This document shows positions 34,751 through 42,557 of a stretch of DNA of 64,000 nt, piece by piece. Position numbers and translations under genes: made by a program. The stretch lies in the NCBI GenBank assembly GCA_011192155.1, contig DUEK01000008.1, forward strand, positions 1 through 64,000. The letters run 5' to 3'. This DNA is from Thermoflexia bacterium. GTDB taxonomy: Bacteria; Chloroflexota; Anaerolineae; B4-G1. The notes beneath the pieces were generated by a model. It searched no databases and was not told the origin of the DNA. It was given only the letters and a program-made list of their open reading frames with translations. Within the stretch, counting starts at the first letter, position 1. Each line of letters opens with the position of its first letter.

Positions 34751-36454
34751 ATGAAACCAACTACTCCATCACGCCGCGCACTGTGGATCACTTCTCTCGC
34801 CGGACTGGGCCTGTTAGCGGCACTGTTCGCCGCCTGCGGCAGCCCGGCCGATTCCGACATCACTCCCACGCCCACCCGCACGCCGCGCCCCTCGCCCACG
34901 CTGACCCCCTCGCCTGTCCCGCCCACCCCCACTCCCGCCTGGCCGGTGACTGTCTTCATCCCGGAGGGACTGCCCGCACCTGCCGCCGGCACGCTTGACG
35001 CCGTGCTCGCCGATCATTCCGACCTCTTTGTTCCGGCTTCCTCTGCCGAATCCGCGGACATAGCGGTGCAATTCGGCCACGATTTTGGCATCCCGCTGCT
35101 CGCCGAGTGGGTCTACGCAGTCGTGGCTCCCTTCCCTACTCTGACCGACGAGGTGGCCTGGAGCGACGTCACCGCTGCCTGGGGCGGCGCGCCCGCCGGC
35201 CCATTTTCCGGGCGTCCTCTATTGATGACGTCCGACACCGCCGCCGCGCTGGTTCCTCTCCTGGGCGATCCCGCCCCCGGCACAGTCGAGATACTGTCCG
35301 CCGAAGAAATCACGCAGCACGCCTGGGACAACCGCCCGGCTTGGGCCATTCTCCCCTTTGACCAATTAGAGCCGCGCTGGAAGGCGCTGCGCGTGGATGG
35401 CGTCTCGGTGTTGGATAAAGACCTGGACACTGAAACGTATCCCCTGGTGATACATCTGGGCCTGTCCGGGATGATACGCGGCATCACCAAACTCGAAGAG
35501 ACGGTGAGCGCGCCCCTCACCAACCGCGACTCGGACAAAATAACCGTGCTGCTGTTGACCGGCGTCACTGCGCTCACTCGCGGCACCGGCATCAAAATGG
35601 ACCAGCACGGCGTGACCTACCCCGCCCAAGACATCCGCGACTGGTTGCTCGAGGCCGACATCACCCACATCAGCAACGAAGTCTCCTTTGCCGAGAACTG
35701 CCCCCCGCCGGCCAACTATACTTCTATGGTCTTTTGCTCCAACCCAACCTACATCGGCCTGCTAGAGGATATTGATGTGGACGTGGTCGAACTGACCGGC
35801 AATCACCTGCTCGATTGGGGCCTGGCGGCGATGGAGAACTCGCTACAAATGTACGAGGAGCGCGCCATCCCCTACTATGGCGGCGGCTGGAACGAGACAC
35901 AGGCGCGCGCGCCGCTGACGCTCACCCACGGCGCGCACACCTTTGGCTTTGTGGGCTGCAACCCGGCTGGCCCGCCCGAAGATTGGGCCACTGAGGAGCG
36001 GGCTGGCTCGGCCCCCTGCAACTTTGGCGCGCTGGATGACCAACTCGGCCCGCAGATTCGCCAACTGCGCGAGCAGGGCATCATCCCCATTGTCACCCTC
36101 CAATACCTGGAAAACCCCACCTACGAGCCGACCGGCCTGCAGCGGATCGAATTTCGCGCCCTGTCTGAGGCCGGCGCCGTCATCGTCAGTGGCAGCCAGG
36201 CCCACCAGCCGCAGAGCTTTGACTTTGTGGACGGCGTCTTCATCCACTATGGCCTAGGCAACCTGTTCTTTGACCAGATGCAGGCGCTGGAATATCGGCA
36301 AGAGTTTTTGGACCGGCACGTCTTTTACGACGGGCGCCACATCAGCACCGAGGTACTGACGGCCATGCTAGAGGATTACGCCCGCCCCCGCCCAATGACG
36401 CCGGAGGAGCGAGAGGCTTTTCTGACGACGGTGTTTGGGGCCAGCGGGTGGTGA
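34751..36454 (+). CDS. CapA-family lipoprotein, metal site partly lost
   Basis: 567 aa. Lipobox AALFAAC, a Thr/Pro linker, a region of about 200 residues with no clear family (VTVFIPEGLPAPAAGTL onward), then the PGA_cap metallophosphatase-like fold of CapA proteins: HISNEVSF, VELTGNHLLDWG, and SGSQAHQPQSFDF followed by IHYGLGNLFFDQ. In the canonical family the first motif reads GDxxLxR; here it is GVTALTR, so the Asp is gone, and the GxHxH motif reads GSQAHQ. Catalysis by the standard two-metal site is doubtful. It lies 17 bp after the L,D-transpeptidase gene, pointing to the cell surface. Confidence 0.8.
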   Translation: MKPTTPSRRALWITSLAGLGLLAALFAACGSPADSDITPTPTRTPRPSPTLTPSPVPPTPTPAWPVTVFIPEGLPAPAAGTLDAVLADHSDLFVPASSAESADIAVQFGHDFGIPLLAEWVYAVVAPFPTLTDEVAWSDVTAAWGGAPAGPFSGRPLLMTSDTAAALVPLLGDPAPGTVEILSAEEITQHAWDNRPAWAILPFDQLEPRWKALRVDGVSVLDKDLDTETYPLVIHLGLSGMIRGITKLEETVSAPLTNRDSDKITVLLLTGVTALTRGTGIKMDQHGVTYPAQDIRDWLLEADITHISNEVSFAENCPPPANYTSMVFCSNPTYIGLLEDIDVDVVELTGNHLLDWGLAAMENSLQMYEERAIPYYGGGWNETQARAPLTLTHGAHTFGFVGCNPAGPPEDWATEERAGSAPCNFGALDDQLGPQIRQLREQGIIPIVTLQYLENPTYEPTGLQRIEFRALSEAGAVIVSGSQAHQPQSFDFVDGVFIHYGLGNLFFDQMQALEYRQEFLDRHVFYDGRHISTEVLTAMLEDYARPRPMTPEEREAFLTTVFGASGW

Positions 36455-36492
36455 ACAGCCTGGCGACAGCATAGCGAATACGAGGAAATCGT

Positions 36493-36855
36493 ATGGACGA
36501 CACAAAAAGCTCCAATCCCATGAAATTTGGCTCCATGCCGCTCGACCCGATCTATGCCTGGGGGATCGTGCTGGAACCGGTCGAGACGCTCATCGAGCGC
36601 ACCTCTGGCTTTATCGAGCAACTGGCGCGCGAGTCTCTCGAGCGCGGCGCGGAGTTTGAGGATGAAGAATTGGAGCGCCGCTTTCTGGCTTTCTTTGACC
36701 AACTGGTGCAGGAAGGCACGCTCACCCGCCTGCCCGACGCGCCCCCGGAGATGGGCCGCCGCATCCTCGGCCCGCGCCGCTGGCTGCGCGCCCAACGCAT
36801 CCGCATCAACCGGCTGGTCGAGCATTGGCGCGAGCACGGCGGAGCCGATCTCTAG
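36493..36855 (+). CDS. Hypothetical 120-aa helical protein
   Basis: No signal peptide or membrane helix. Mostly charged and helical (VETLIERTSGFIEQLARESL, then EFEDEELERRFLAFFDQLVQ), with a basic end (RRWLRAQRIRINRLVEHWRE) that could bind nucleic acid or a membrane surface. The ATG at 36493 has GAGGAAA at 7 bp. It lies between the CapA-like and S41 genes, 13 bp before the latter. I recognise no family. The +1 frame over this gene is open and continuous with the S41 frame, which wrongly suggests a longer protease. Confidence 0.65.
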   Translation: MDDTKSSNPMKFGSMPLDPIYAWGIVLEPVETLIERTSGFIEQLARESLERGAEFEDEELERRFLAFFDQLVQEGTLTRLPDAPPEMGRRILGPRRWLRAQRIRINRLVEHWREHGGADL

Positions 36856-36868
36856 CCTCCAACCTCTC

Positions 36869-38143
36869 GTGAACGCCCAACGCAAATTCACACTCGCCTG
36901 CTTCACCGTTGTCATCCTCGTCACTGCCTGTCTGCTGACCGTCCTGTGCGGCGCGGGCGGGCTGACTTGGTGGGCAACGACTCGCCCCACATCCACCCCC
37001 GACCCTGAGACAACTGCCCGTCACCTGCGCGTCTTTACCGAGCTGTGGGAGATCGTCCGCGATGACTATCTCTACCCCGACCACAATGGCGCTGACTGGG
37101 ACGCCATCGGCCAGGAGTACCGCGCCCGCGTTCAAGCCGGCCTGGCGGACGAAGAGTTCTGGCTGGCAATGGACAAGATGCTCGTTGAACTGGGCGATGA
37201 CCACTCTGTCTTTCTCTCCCCCGCCGACGTCGCCGACGAGGAACAGGCGCGCGCCGGCGAGATGGAATACGTGGGCATCGGCGTCTATGCCGTTGGCCTG
37301 CCGGAGAAGGGGTACTCGGTAGTGCTGCTGGCGCTGCCGAATAGCCCCGCCGCCCGCGCTGGGATACTGCCCCACGACCACATCCTGGCCATAGACGGCC
37401 TACCCGCCTGCTGCGATGAGTTCGGCTACGATTACCTGGATCGGCTGCTCGGCCCCAAAGGCAGCCAGGTTGAGCTGCGCGTGCAGACGCCGGGACAATC
37501 GCCCCGCGCGGTGACGGCGACCCGCGCCCTCATCCGCGAGCCATTGCCCGTCGAGGCGCGCCGGTTGGAGGGGAACATCGGCTACATCCTGATTCCCACC
37601 CTCTGGGACGAGACTGTCGTCGGGCGCGTGCGGGAGGGGTTGGAGACGCTATCTGCCGAGGGAGAACTGGCCGGGTTGGTGCTCGATATGCGCATCAACG
37701 GAGGCGGCAGCGACACAGTGCTGGAAGGACTGCTGGCCTTTTTCGCCGACGGCAAGTTGGGCCGCTACATCGGTAGCTGGGGAGAAGAACCGCTGCGCGT
37801 GGAGGGGATAGATGTCGAGGGGTCACAACAAACGCCCCTGGTGATCCTGGTGGGGAGCGAGACGGCCAGTTTTGCCGAGATTTTCAGCGGCGTGCTGGCG
37901 GAGGCCGGACGAGCGCGCATCGTGGGCCGCACCACGCCCGGCAACGTCGAGATCACCTATAGCTACGACTTTGAGGATGGGTCGCGGGCCTGGATCGCGC
38001 AAGAGAGTTTTCTGCCGCCCAGCGGGGCCGATTGGGAAGAGACCGGCATCGTCCCCGATGTAGAAATTCCGCTCGATTGGGACGAGTTCACCGTCGAGAA
38101 CGATCCGCAGTTGGAGGCGGCGCTAGACCTGCTGCGCCCGTGA
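36869..38143 (+). CDS. S41 family peptidase-like, catalytic Lys replaced
   Basis: 424 aa. A membrane helix (ACFTVVILVTACLLTVLCGA) anchors it; then a helical segment, a PDZ domain (VVLLALPNSPAARAGILPHD) and the S41 core (IGYILIPTLWDETVVG, VLDMRINGGG). The Ser of the catalytic pair is kept in SETASFAEIFSG. The Lys normally found in TFGKGxVQ is not: the stretch reads TTPGNVEITY, Asn in its place. It may be a binding protein or use another residue. The start is uncertain; the GTG at 36869 is the first in frame before the helix and has no clear ribosome site. It overlaps the convergent GT2 gene by 21 bp. Confidence 0.78.
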   Translation: MNAQRKFTLACFTVVILVTACLLTVLCGAGGLTWWATTRPTSTPDPETTARHLRVFTELWEIVRDDYLYPDHNGADWDAIGQEYRARVQAGLADEEFWLAMDKMLVELGDDHSVFLSPADVADEEQARAGEMEYVGIGVYAVGLPEKGYSVVLLALPNSPAARAGILPHDHILAIDGLPACCDEFGYDYLDRLLGPKGSQVELRVQTPGQSPRAVTATRALIREPLPVEARRLEGNIGYILIPTLWDETVVGRVREGLETLSAEGELAGLVLDMRINGGGSDTVLEGLLAFFADGKLGRYIGSWGEEPLRVEGIDVEGSQQTPLVILVGSETASFAEIFSGVLAEAGRARIVGRTTPGNVEITYSYDFEDGSRAWIAQESFLPPSGADWEETGIVPDVEIPLDWDEFTVENDPQLEAALDLLRP

Positions 38144-38851
38144 AACGTCAAGCGTCAAACGTCGTCTCCGCCATGCGCGCCACACCATCGCCAGGAAGCG
38201 GGCTGAATCCTTCAGCGGATGAAAGTAGCTCACCTCGCCCACGCCATAGATGGTGCGAATCTCCACCCACCCGATACGCATCCCGCGCGACTGCTGCGGC
38301 CGCCAACACACCGCCTGGATAATGACCTCGACCTCCAACTCGAATCCAGTAGTAGCCAGGTTGAGTTTTTCTAACAGGCGGCGGCCATACAGCCGGTAGC
38401 CGCTCTGACTATCGTGAATGTGTACGCCCAGCGCCCACGAAAGCAGCCGCGAGCCAAAGATGCGGTTGGTGTAATTGCGCGGAAAAGGCATCTGGTCAAA
38501 GTCGCGCCGTCCGATGATCAGGTCTCCCGCGCCGGCTTCGTAGGCGGCGAGAAATTTGGAAATTTCGTCCGGGTCGTGTTGGCCGTCGGCGTCGAGCGTG
38601 ATGACGGCCTCGTAGCCGTGTTCCAGCGCCCAGGTGAAACCCGTCATCAGCGCCGCCCCTTTACCCTGGTTCTGAGGATGGCGCACGACGGTCGCGCCGG
38701 CAGCCTCGGCCACAGCGGACGTTTCGTCGTGGGAGCCGTCGTCCACCACCAGCACCGGCAAGTGGGCGCGCGTCGCCTCCACGACCGGGCCGACGCGGGC
38801 GGCCTCGTTCCATGCAGGGATGAGGGCCAAAACTGGAATTTCAGTCATCAT
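38123..38851 (-). CDS. GT2 polyprenyl-phosphate sugar transferase (DPM1-like)
   Basis: 242 aa GT-A glycosyltransferase. Motifs: LALIPAWNEAARVG, VLVVDDGSHDET, RHPQNQGKGAALMTGF, and the metal site in ITLDADGQHDPDEI. HDSQSGYRLYGRRLLEKLN is the usual acceptor-side stretch. There is no C-terminal membrane domain, as in the short dolichol/polyprenol-phosphate mannose synthase class, so it would charge a lipid carrier at the inner face of the membrane. An ATG pair stands at 38851/38848 with GAGGAG upstream. Its last 21 bp overlap the end of the S41 gene on the other strand. Confidence 0.88.
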   Translation of the reverse strand: MMTEIPVLALIPAWNEAARVGPVVEATRAHLPVLVVDDGSHDETSAVAEAAGATVVRHPQNQGKGAALMTGFTWALEHGYEAVITLDADGQHDPDEISKFLAAYEAGAGDLIIGRRDFDQMPFPRNYTNRIFGSRLLSWALGVHIHDSQSGYRLYGRRLLEKLNLATTGFELEVEVIIQAVCWRPQQSRGMRIGWVEIRTIYGVGEVSYFHPLKDSARFLAMVWRAWRRRRLTLDVSRAQQV

Positions 38852-38919
38852 GCACTCCTCGCGATTCGAATCATCGACATTATATCACCATCGAACAAAG
38901 TAGTCGCCTCTCACCGGGC

Positions 38920-38948
38920 TTGACAAGTTGCCCAAAGTGTGTTATCTT
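38920..38948 (+). promoter_or_regulatory. Sigma-70 promoter of the cold-shock gene
   Basis: TTGACA, 17 bp, TATCTT. Predicted start near 38955, giving a leader of about 124 nt before the ATG, long as in cold-shock mRNAs. Confidence 0.7.
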
Positions 38949-39078
38949 GTCGCCCGTTTGGTGTCCGACAGAACCGCCTCTATGTACGGAGAGGGCAGAG
39001 GAGACATTCTGTCTGGAGACAAGAAAGCACAATTAGCAAGTTGGCAAGTCAGCAAGTTTGTAAGGAGGAACGAAAGTT

Positions 39079-39366
39079 ATGGATGATAATGGTCGCACTA
39101 CCGGAACAGTTCAGTGGTTTAGCCGCGTAAAGGGGTTCGGATTTGTCCGCCCCGATGAGCAGGAGGAAGACGTCTTTGTTCACTACTCTTCCATCAGTGG
39201 CGAGGGCTACCGGAACCTGGATGAGGGACAGCGGGTAGAGTTCACTATGGAAGACACCCCGAAGGGTCCTCAAGCTGTGGATGTGGTAGGGCTTGAAACT
39301 GAAGCCGCGCCGAGCGCTGTCGAGTTTGAGACAGAAGAGGCTGACACCACAGAAGCATTCCTGTAA
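39079..39366 (+). CDS. Cold-shock domain protein with acidic tail
   Basis: 95 aa. The cold-shock domain (about residues 6-70) binds single-stranded RNA/DNA: GTVQWFSRVKGFGFV has the RNP1 motif and DVFVHYSS the RNP2 motif; EGQRVEF and the closing strand KGPQAVDVV follow. It acts as an RNA chaperone. After the domain come about 25 residues rich in Glu, Thr and Ala (VEFETEEADTTEAFL), absent from the shortest CspA proteins, which could limit non-specific RNA binding. Strong ribosome site TAAGGAGGAACG. Monocistronic: its own promoter and terminator flank it. Confidence 0.95.
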   Translation: MDDNGRTTGTVQWFSRVKGFGFVRPDEQEEDVFVHYSSISGEGYRNLDEGQRVEFTMEDTPKGPQAVDVVGLETEAAPSAVEFETEEADTTEAFL

Positions 39367-39387
39367 AGAATTACGAGACGCCTCTCC

Positions 39388-39423
39388 AGCCCCGGCGGTT
39401 CAAGCCCCGGGGCTTTTTTTTTG
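39388..39423 (+). terminator. Rho-independent terminator of the cold-shock gene
   Basis: Stem AGCCCCGG / CCGGGGCT, loop of 11, followed by a run of nine T. It begins 22 bp after the stop codon. Confidence 0.88.
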
Positions 39424-39496
39424 TTTCTGGAGTCTGGCAAATTTTCAGAATGCCCACATCTTGGGGTAGGCAACAATAAAGGCGCTAGATATGGGG

Positions 39497-39559
39497 GTTC
39501 GTAGTAGCGGCTTTAGCCGCTTTTGAGCCTTTTGGACGGCTGAAGCCGTCACTACGAAC
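39497..39559. repeat. 63-bp palindromic REP-like element
   Basis: Outer arms GTTCGTAGT / ACTACGAAC; inner small hairpins AGCGGCTTTAGCCGCT and ACGGCTGAAGCCGT. This three-hairpin clover shape is that of a dispersed REP/BIME-like element. It lies between the cold-shock terminator and the terminator of the SH3 gene on the other strand. Confidence 0.7.
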
Positions 39560-39613
39560 AAAAACGCCAGACTCCAGTATTTGAGTATCACGATCCACAA
39601 CCGGATTGCAAAA

Positions 39614-39644
39614 AGCGCCTCGTGTTTCTAAAGCACGAGGCGCT
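39614..39644 (-). terminator. Terminator of the SH3 protein gene
   Basis: Perfect 11-bp stem AGCGCCTCGTG / CACGAGGCGCT with a 9-nt loop, followed by TTTT on the minus strand, 29 bp past the stop codon. Confidence 0.7.
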
Positions 39645-39672
39645 GATGAGTATAACAGCAGGATGGGGGAGG

Positions 39673-40614
39673 TTACTGGACAACAACCTCCACCGGCCCC
39701 AACAACCTGAAGCCGTTCCCGTCGCGGAATTGGACGACTAGCCACAAGTGATACGTGCCGGGGGCATCGATCTTGTTGTGCATCTGGTCTTTGTGGTAGA
39801 ACTGTTGGTTGGCTGCAAATTCCGAGTACGTATAGCTCTTTTGAACCCGGCCTGTCTCCTCCACCTGCACCCCCAGGTACTCGTACTCGACCGGTGAGGC
39901 GGTCTTGTTGGTGATCCACATGTGGAACCATATCGGGTTGCCCAGTTGGTACGGGCCCGGCGCGCCTTCGACCTGAAAATCGTCTGGGTGCAGCCCCCGA
40001 ACGTCTGCCGCTGGCGCGGCGGTTGGCTGCGGCGCGATGGTTGGAGCGACCGCGGTAGGAGGGATTGCGGTCACAGGGGCGGCCGTCGGCGCGGGAGGCG
40101 GCTCGACTTGCGCCACTCCATCCGCGTCTGAAGCAGTGACAAGCTCGCCAAAAACCCAGCCCGTCCCGCCGCTGTACCGGATCTGCCACCAATCGTTATA
40201 GCGACCGGTCACGTTGACCTGGGCGGCCGGTTCGAGATACCCCAGCTTGGTATAGTTCGTGCCCGGCCCGCTGCGCACGTTCACTCCCTTTGCTCCCACT
40301 GTGGCGCTTGGCGTGGCCGGGACTTTCGTTGGGGCGGAGGGAATGGGCGTGGCTTCCAGGGTGGCGGTGGGCACGGGCACGGGCGTCGCTACTGTCGGCG
40401 GAGGGGTGAAGGTAGGATATAGCGCCAGCGTCTGAGTCGGCGCGGGCGTCGCGCTGCCCGACGCTGAATCCCCGGGTTGCTCTCTCGCGTCTTTCTTCAA
40501 AGGTTGTATAAAGCCAACCCAGACCAGCCCAATCCCCAGTGCTACCAGAGAGAGCCATCCCAAGATGCCCCATACACTGAGACCTTGCCCAGACGGAGAA
40601 CTTGATTTCCTCAT
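39673..40614 (-). CDS. Membrane-anchored SH3-domain surface protein
   Basis: 313 aa. An N-terminal membrane helix (ILGWLSLVALGIGLVWVGFI) anchors it with the bulk outside. A Thr/Pro linker leads to a bacterial SH3 domain (about residues 107-165: KGVNVRSGPGTNYTKLGYLE, WWQIRYSGGTGWVFGELV). A second linker then leads to a C-terminal Ig-like domain (NPIWFHMWITNKTASPVEYE, PGTYHLWLVVQFRDGNGF). SH3b domains of this type usually bind cell-wall peptides. It is transcribed alone and ends at the hairpin at 39614. Partner unknown. Confidence 0.82.
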   Translation of the reverse strand: MRKSSSPSGQGLSVWGILGWLSLVALGIGLVWVGFIQPLKKDAREQPGDSASGSATPAPTQTLALYPTFTPPPTVATPVPVPTATLEATPIPSAPTKVPATPSATVGAKGVNVRSGPGTNYTKLGYLEPAAQVNVTGRYNDWWQIRYSGGTGWVFGELVTASDADGVAQVEPPPAPTAAPVTAIPPTAVAPTIAPQPTAAPAADVRGLHPDDFQVEGAPGPYQLGNPIWFHMWITNKTASPVEYEYLGVQVEETGRVQKSYTYSEFAANQQFYHKDQMHNKIDAPGTYHLWLVVQFRDGNGFRLLGPVEVVVQ

Positions 40615-40698
40615 CTACCAAACCACCTTTCGCTGGAATCAATGCCACCCATAACGGTATCTTAGCACAAGGCGCTAGCGTCGTCAAGGCGAGTTTTG

Positions 40699-41790
40699 CT
40701 ACAGGACCTCTTCTAGCCGGATGCCGCGTTCTTGAGCGCGCCGAACCATCCAATCCTCGTCGTCAATTGGCAATGGGGGGATATCGTCTTTGGGACGACG
40801 CTCCAGGCTCAGCGCATCGGCGGGGCAGACCAGCGTACACGCTCCGCAGCCCACGCAACGGGCATAGTCCACCACGCAAACATCCTCCGGCACAGCCAGT
40901 GCTCCAAACTGGCAGCGCTCGACGCAATCCTCGCATCCAATACACTCTTTGGCGTCCACGACGGCGCGAAAGCCAGAGTGAGCGATGGCGGTGGGGATGC
41001 CAAACTCGGCCACGCCGCGCAGTATCCCACAGCAACAGGTGCAACAATTACAGATGTAAGAGTGCTCGTCGCGGTAATTGCCGGTCGAGTGTACCAAGCC
41101 CGCTTCCTCGGTCTCGCGCAGGATATGCAGCGCCTCCTCTTTGCTGATGGCGCGAGTTATATCGCTGTTGACGAAGGATCCCTCGGTTGCCGCAAAGACC
41201 AGGCAGTTTTCGATCTCGTGATCGCATCCCTTGCCAATGAGTCGCTGCTGGACGCGGCAGATACAGTCGCGAACGCCCCACGCTTTGGCATTCTCCAGCA
41301 TTTCAGTGGCCTGTTCGTAGGGAAAGATTTCCAGATCAAAGGGGATCGCTTCCTCAACGGGGATGACACGATGTACGGCCGGCGTTTCGTGGAGAATGCT
41401 GCCTTGTGTTTCTTGGTAGTACTGCTCGAACAGAGTCGCCATCTCTTTATCCATCCGCTTTAACTGTTCCTCGTAGAGGCCAACAGCAAAGGGCATTAAT
41501 CCAAAGACAAGGTGTCTGTCTCCTTTCTTGACGCGGATCAATCCCTTGCGGACCATCTGCTTGAGCGTGCGCCAGGCCGCACGACGCTCAACACCAGCGC
41601 GGGCGGCGATGTCGGCGCTCGGCTCGCGAGTCAAGCGCATCACGGCTGCCAAAGTAGCCTCTTCTGGTGTAAATATCTTGGCCAGCAGGCGCAGCTCGAC
41701 GCCGCTCTCAGTGGCCGGGAAACCATTAGGAATAGCGTCTAGCCGCTGGGCCAACTTGCGGTAGATGCCCTCGGACGTTGTTTGATGCAT
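40699..41790 (-). CDS. Winged-helix / 2[4Fe-4S] ferredoxin protein
   Basis: 363 aa. Residues about 30-110 look like a winged helix (FTPEEATLAAVMRL, ADIAARAGVERRAAWRTLKQ, VRKGLIRVKKGDRHLVFG). A middle region carries Cys groups (CICRVQQRLIGKGCDHEIENC and CNCCTCCCG). The C-terminal part is a two-cluster ferredoxin: CIGCEDCVERC and CVGCGACTLVC, both complete. Proteins of this layout occur in anaerobes; they may be redox-sensing regulators or electron carriers for an unlinked dehydrogenase. Which one is not evident. It is not in an operon. A gap of 767 bp lies upstream. Confidence 0.8.
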   Translation of the reverse strand: MHQTTSEGIYRKLAQRLDAIPNGFPATESGVELRLLAKIFTPEEATLAAVMRLTREPSADIAARAGVERRAAWRTLKQMVRKGLIRVKKGDRHLVFGLMPFAVGLYEEQLKRMDKEMATLFEQYYQETQGSILHETPAVHRVIPVEEAIPFDLEIFPYEQATEMLENAKAWGVRDCICRVQQRLIGKGCDHEIENCLVFAATEGSFVNSDITRAISKEEALHILRETEEAGLVHSTGNYRDEHSYICNCCTCCCGILRGVAEFGIPTAIAHSGFRAVVDAKECIGCEDCVERCQFGALAVPEDVCVVDYARCVGCGACTLVCPADALSLERRPKDDIPPLPIDDEDWMVRRAQERGIRLEEVL

Positions 41791-42557
41791 TTTACACTCC
41801 TTAACAGTAGGGTGGGGTGGTCACTACCAAAATAGCGCCGTGAATCTCGTGGAGGAACACATCGGGTTGTACAATCTGTCTTGTGCTCTTACATAATTTC
41901 GGACAAAAAAATTGAGAGCTTTGCCAATAAAGAGTGGTCACAGCCTATAGAAAGTCGTTTTACCGGTCATTCATTCCTTTGCAAGATTTGCGCACAGAGC
42001 TAGATTATAGGCCAAGATTGCGCTTTTGTCTACTCATCGCGCATTACCTCATCCAGTTCACGCTCGTCTAGGTTGAGAAAGGGCTGGATATAACTTCCGA
42101 CTATATGTATTATGTCAAGCAGATAGTAAAATTACTCTCTACTTGACATAAAGTAGCGTGATTTGGAGCCACAATTGAGTTTGCCTCAATCACAATCGCT
42201 GCCAGCAATGAGCAAGCAGGCACTCCAAGCAGGCACTCCAAGCAGGTGCTCTGCGATTGTAAAATCGTGGCTGCAGAACAAGCGTGAGGCTTGAGAGACC
42301 TGGAACATTTGTGCTAACCGCAATACGGTTTAGTTAAGGCCGGGAGTCAAGGCTTTAGCCGGGTTTTTCCGCCTGAAGACTCCACTCCAACCGCTTATCT
42401 AAACCGTATTGGTGCTGCTAAGAAACAGCTCTTTGGAAAAACCCAAAACCCCGCCCTCGCTGTTTCTCGTAAAATGAAGGACACCGTAGGGGTTTTGGGC
42501 GCTAACCCGTAACTTGTAACTTGCTTGCCCACTGCTTTGTGTTAGAATATCACACTT
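41791..42557. repeat. Non-coding gap with several inverted repeats
   Basis: No gene seen. It holds TATGTCAAG / CTTGACATA (42111-42150, loop 22); a 13-bp tandem AGCAGGCACTCCA (42214-42250, 2.5 units); a long hairpin with CAATACGGTTTAG / CTAAACCGTATTG arms (42321-42411); and the interleaved pair of inverted repeats at 42421-42499 described under findings. The bases before 42000 probably contain the promoter of the ferredoxin-like gene on the minus strand. Confidence 0.65.
42521..42548 (+). promoter_or_regulatory. Promoter candidate for S41 pair, near-leaderless
   Basis: TTGCTT, 16 bp, TAGAAT. The predicted start falls within about 3 bp of the ATG at 42558 and no ribosome site is seen, so a leaderless mRNA is possible. 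Confidence 0.5.

Noticed and set aside
36527-36868. N-terminal extension of the S41-like protein
   Set aside because: It lies over the 120-aa gene in another frame, is low in natural protein features, and precedes the membrane anchor; the GTG at 36869 is preferred.
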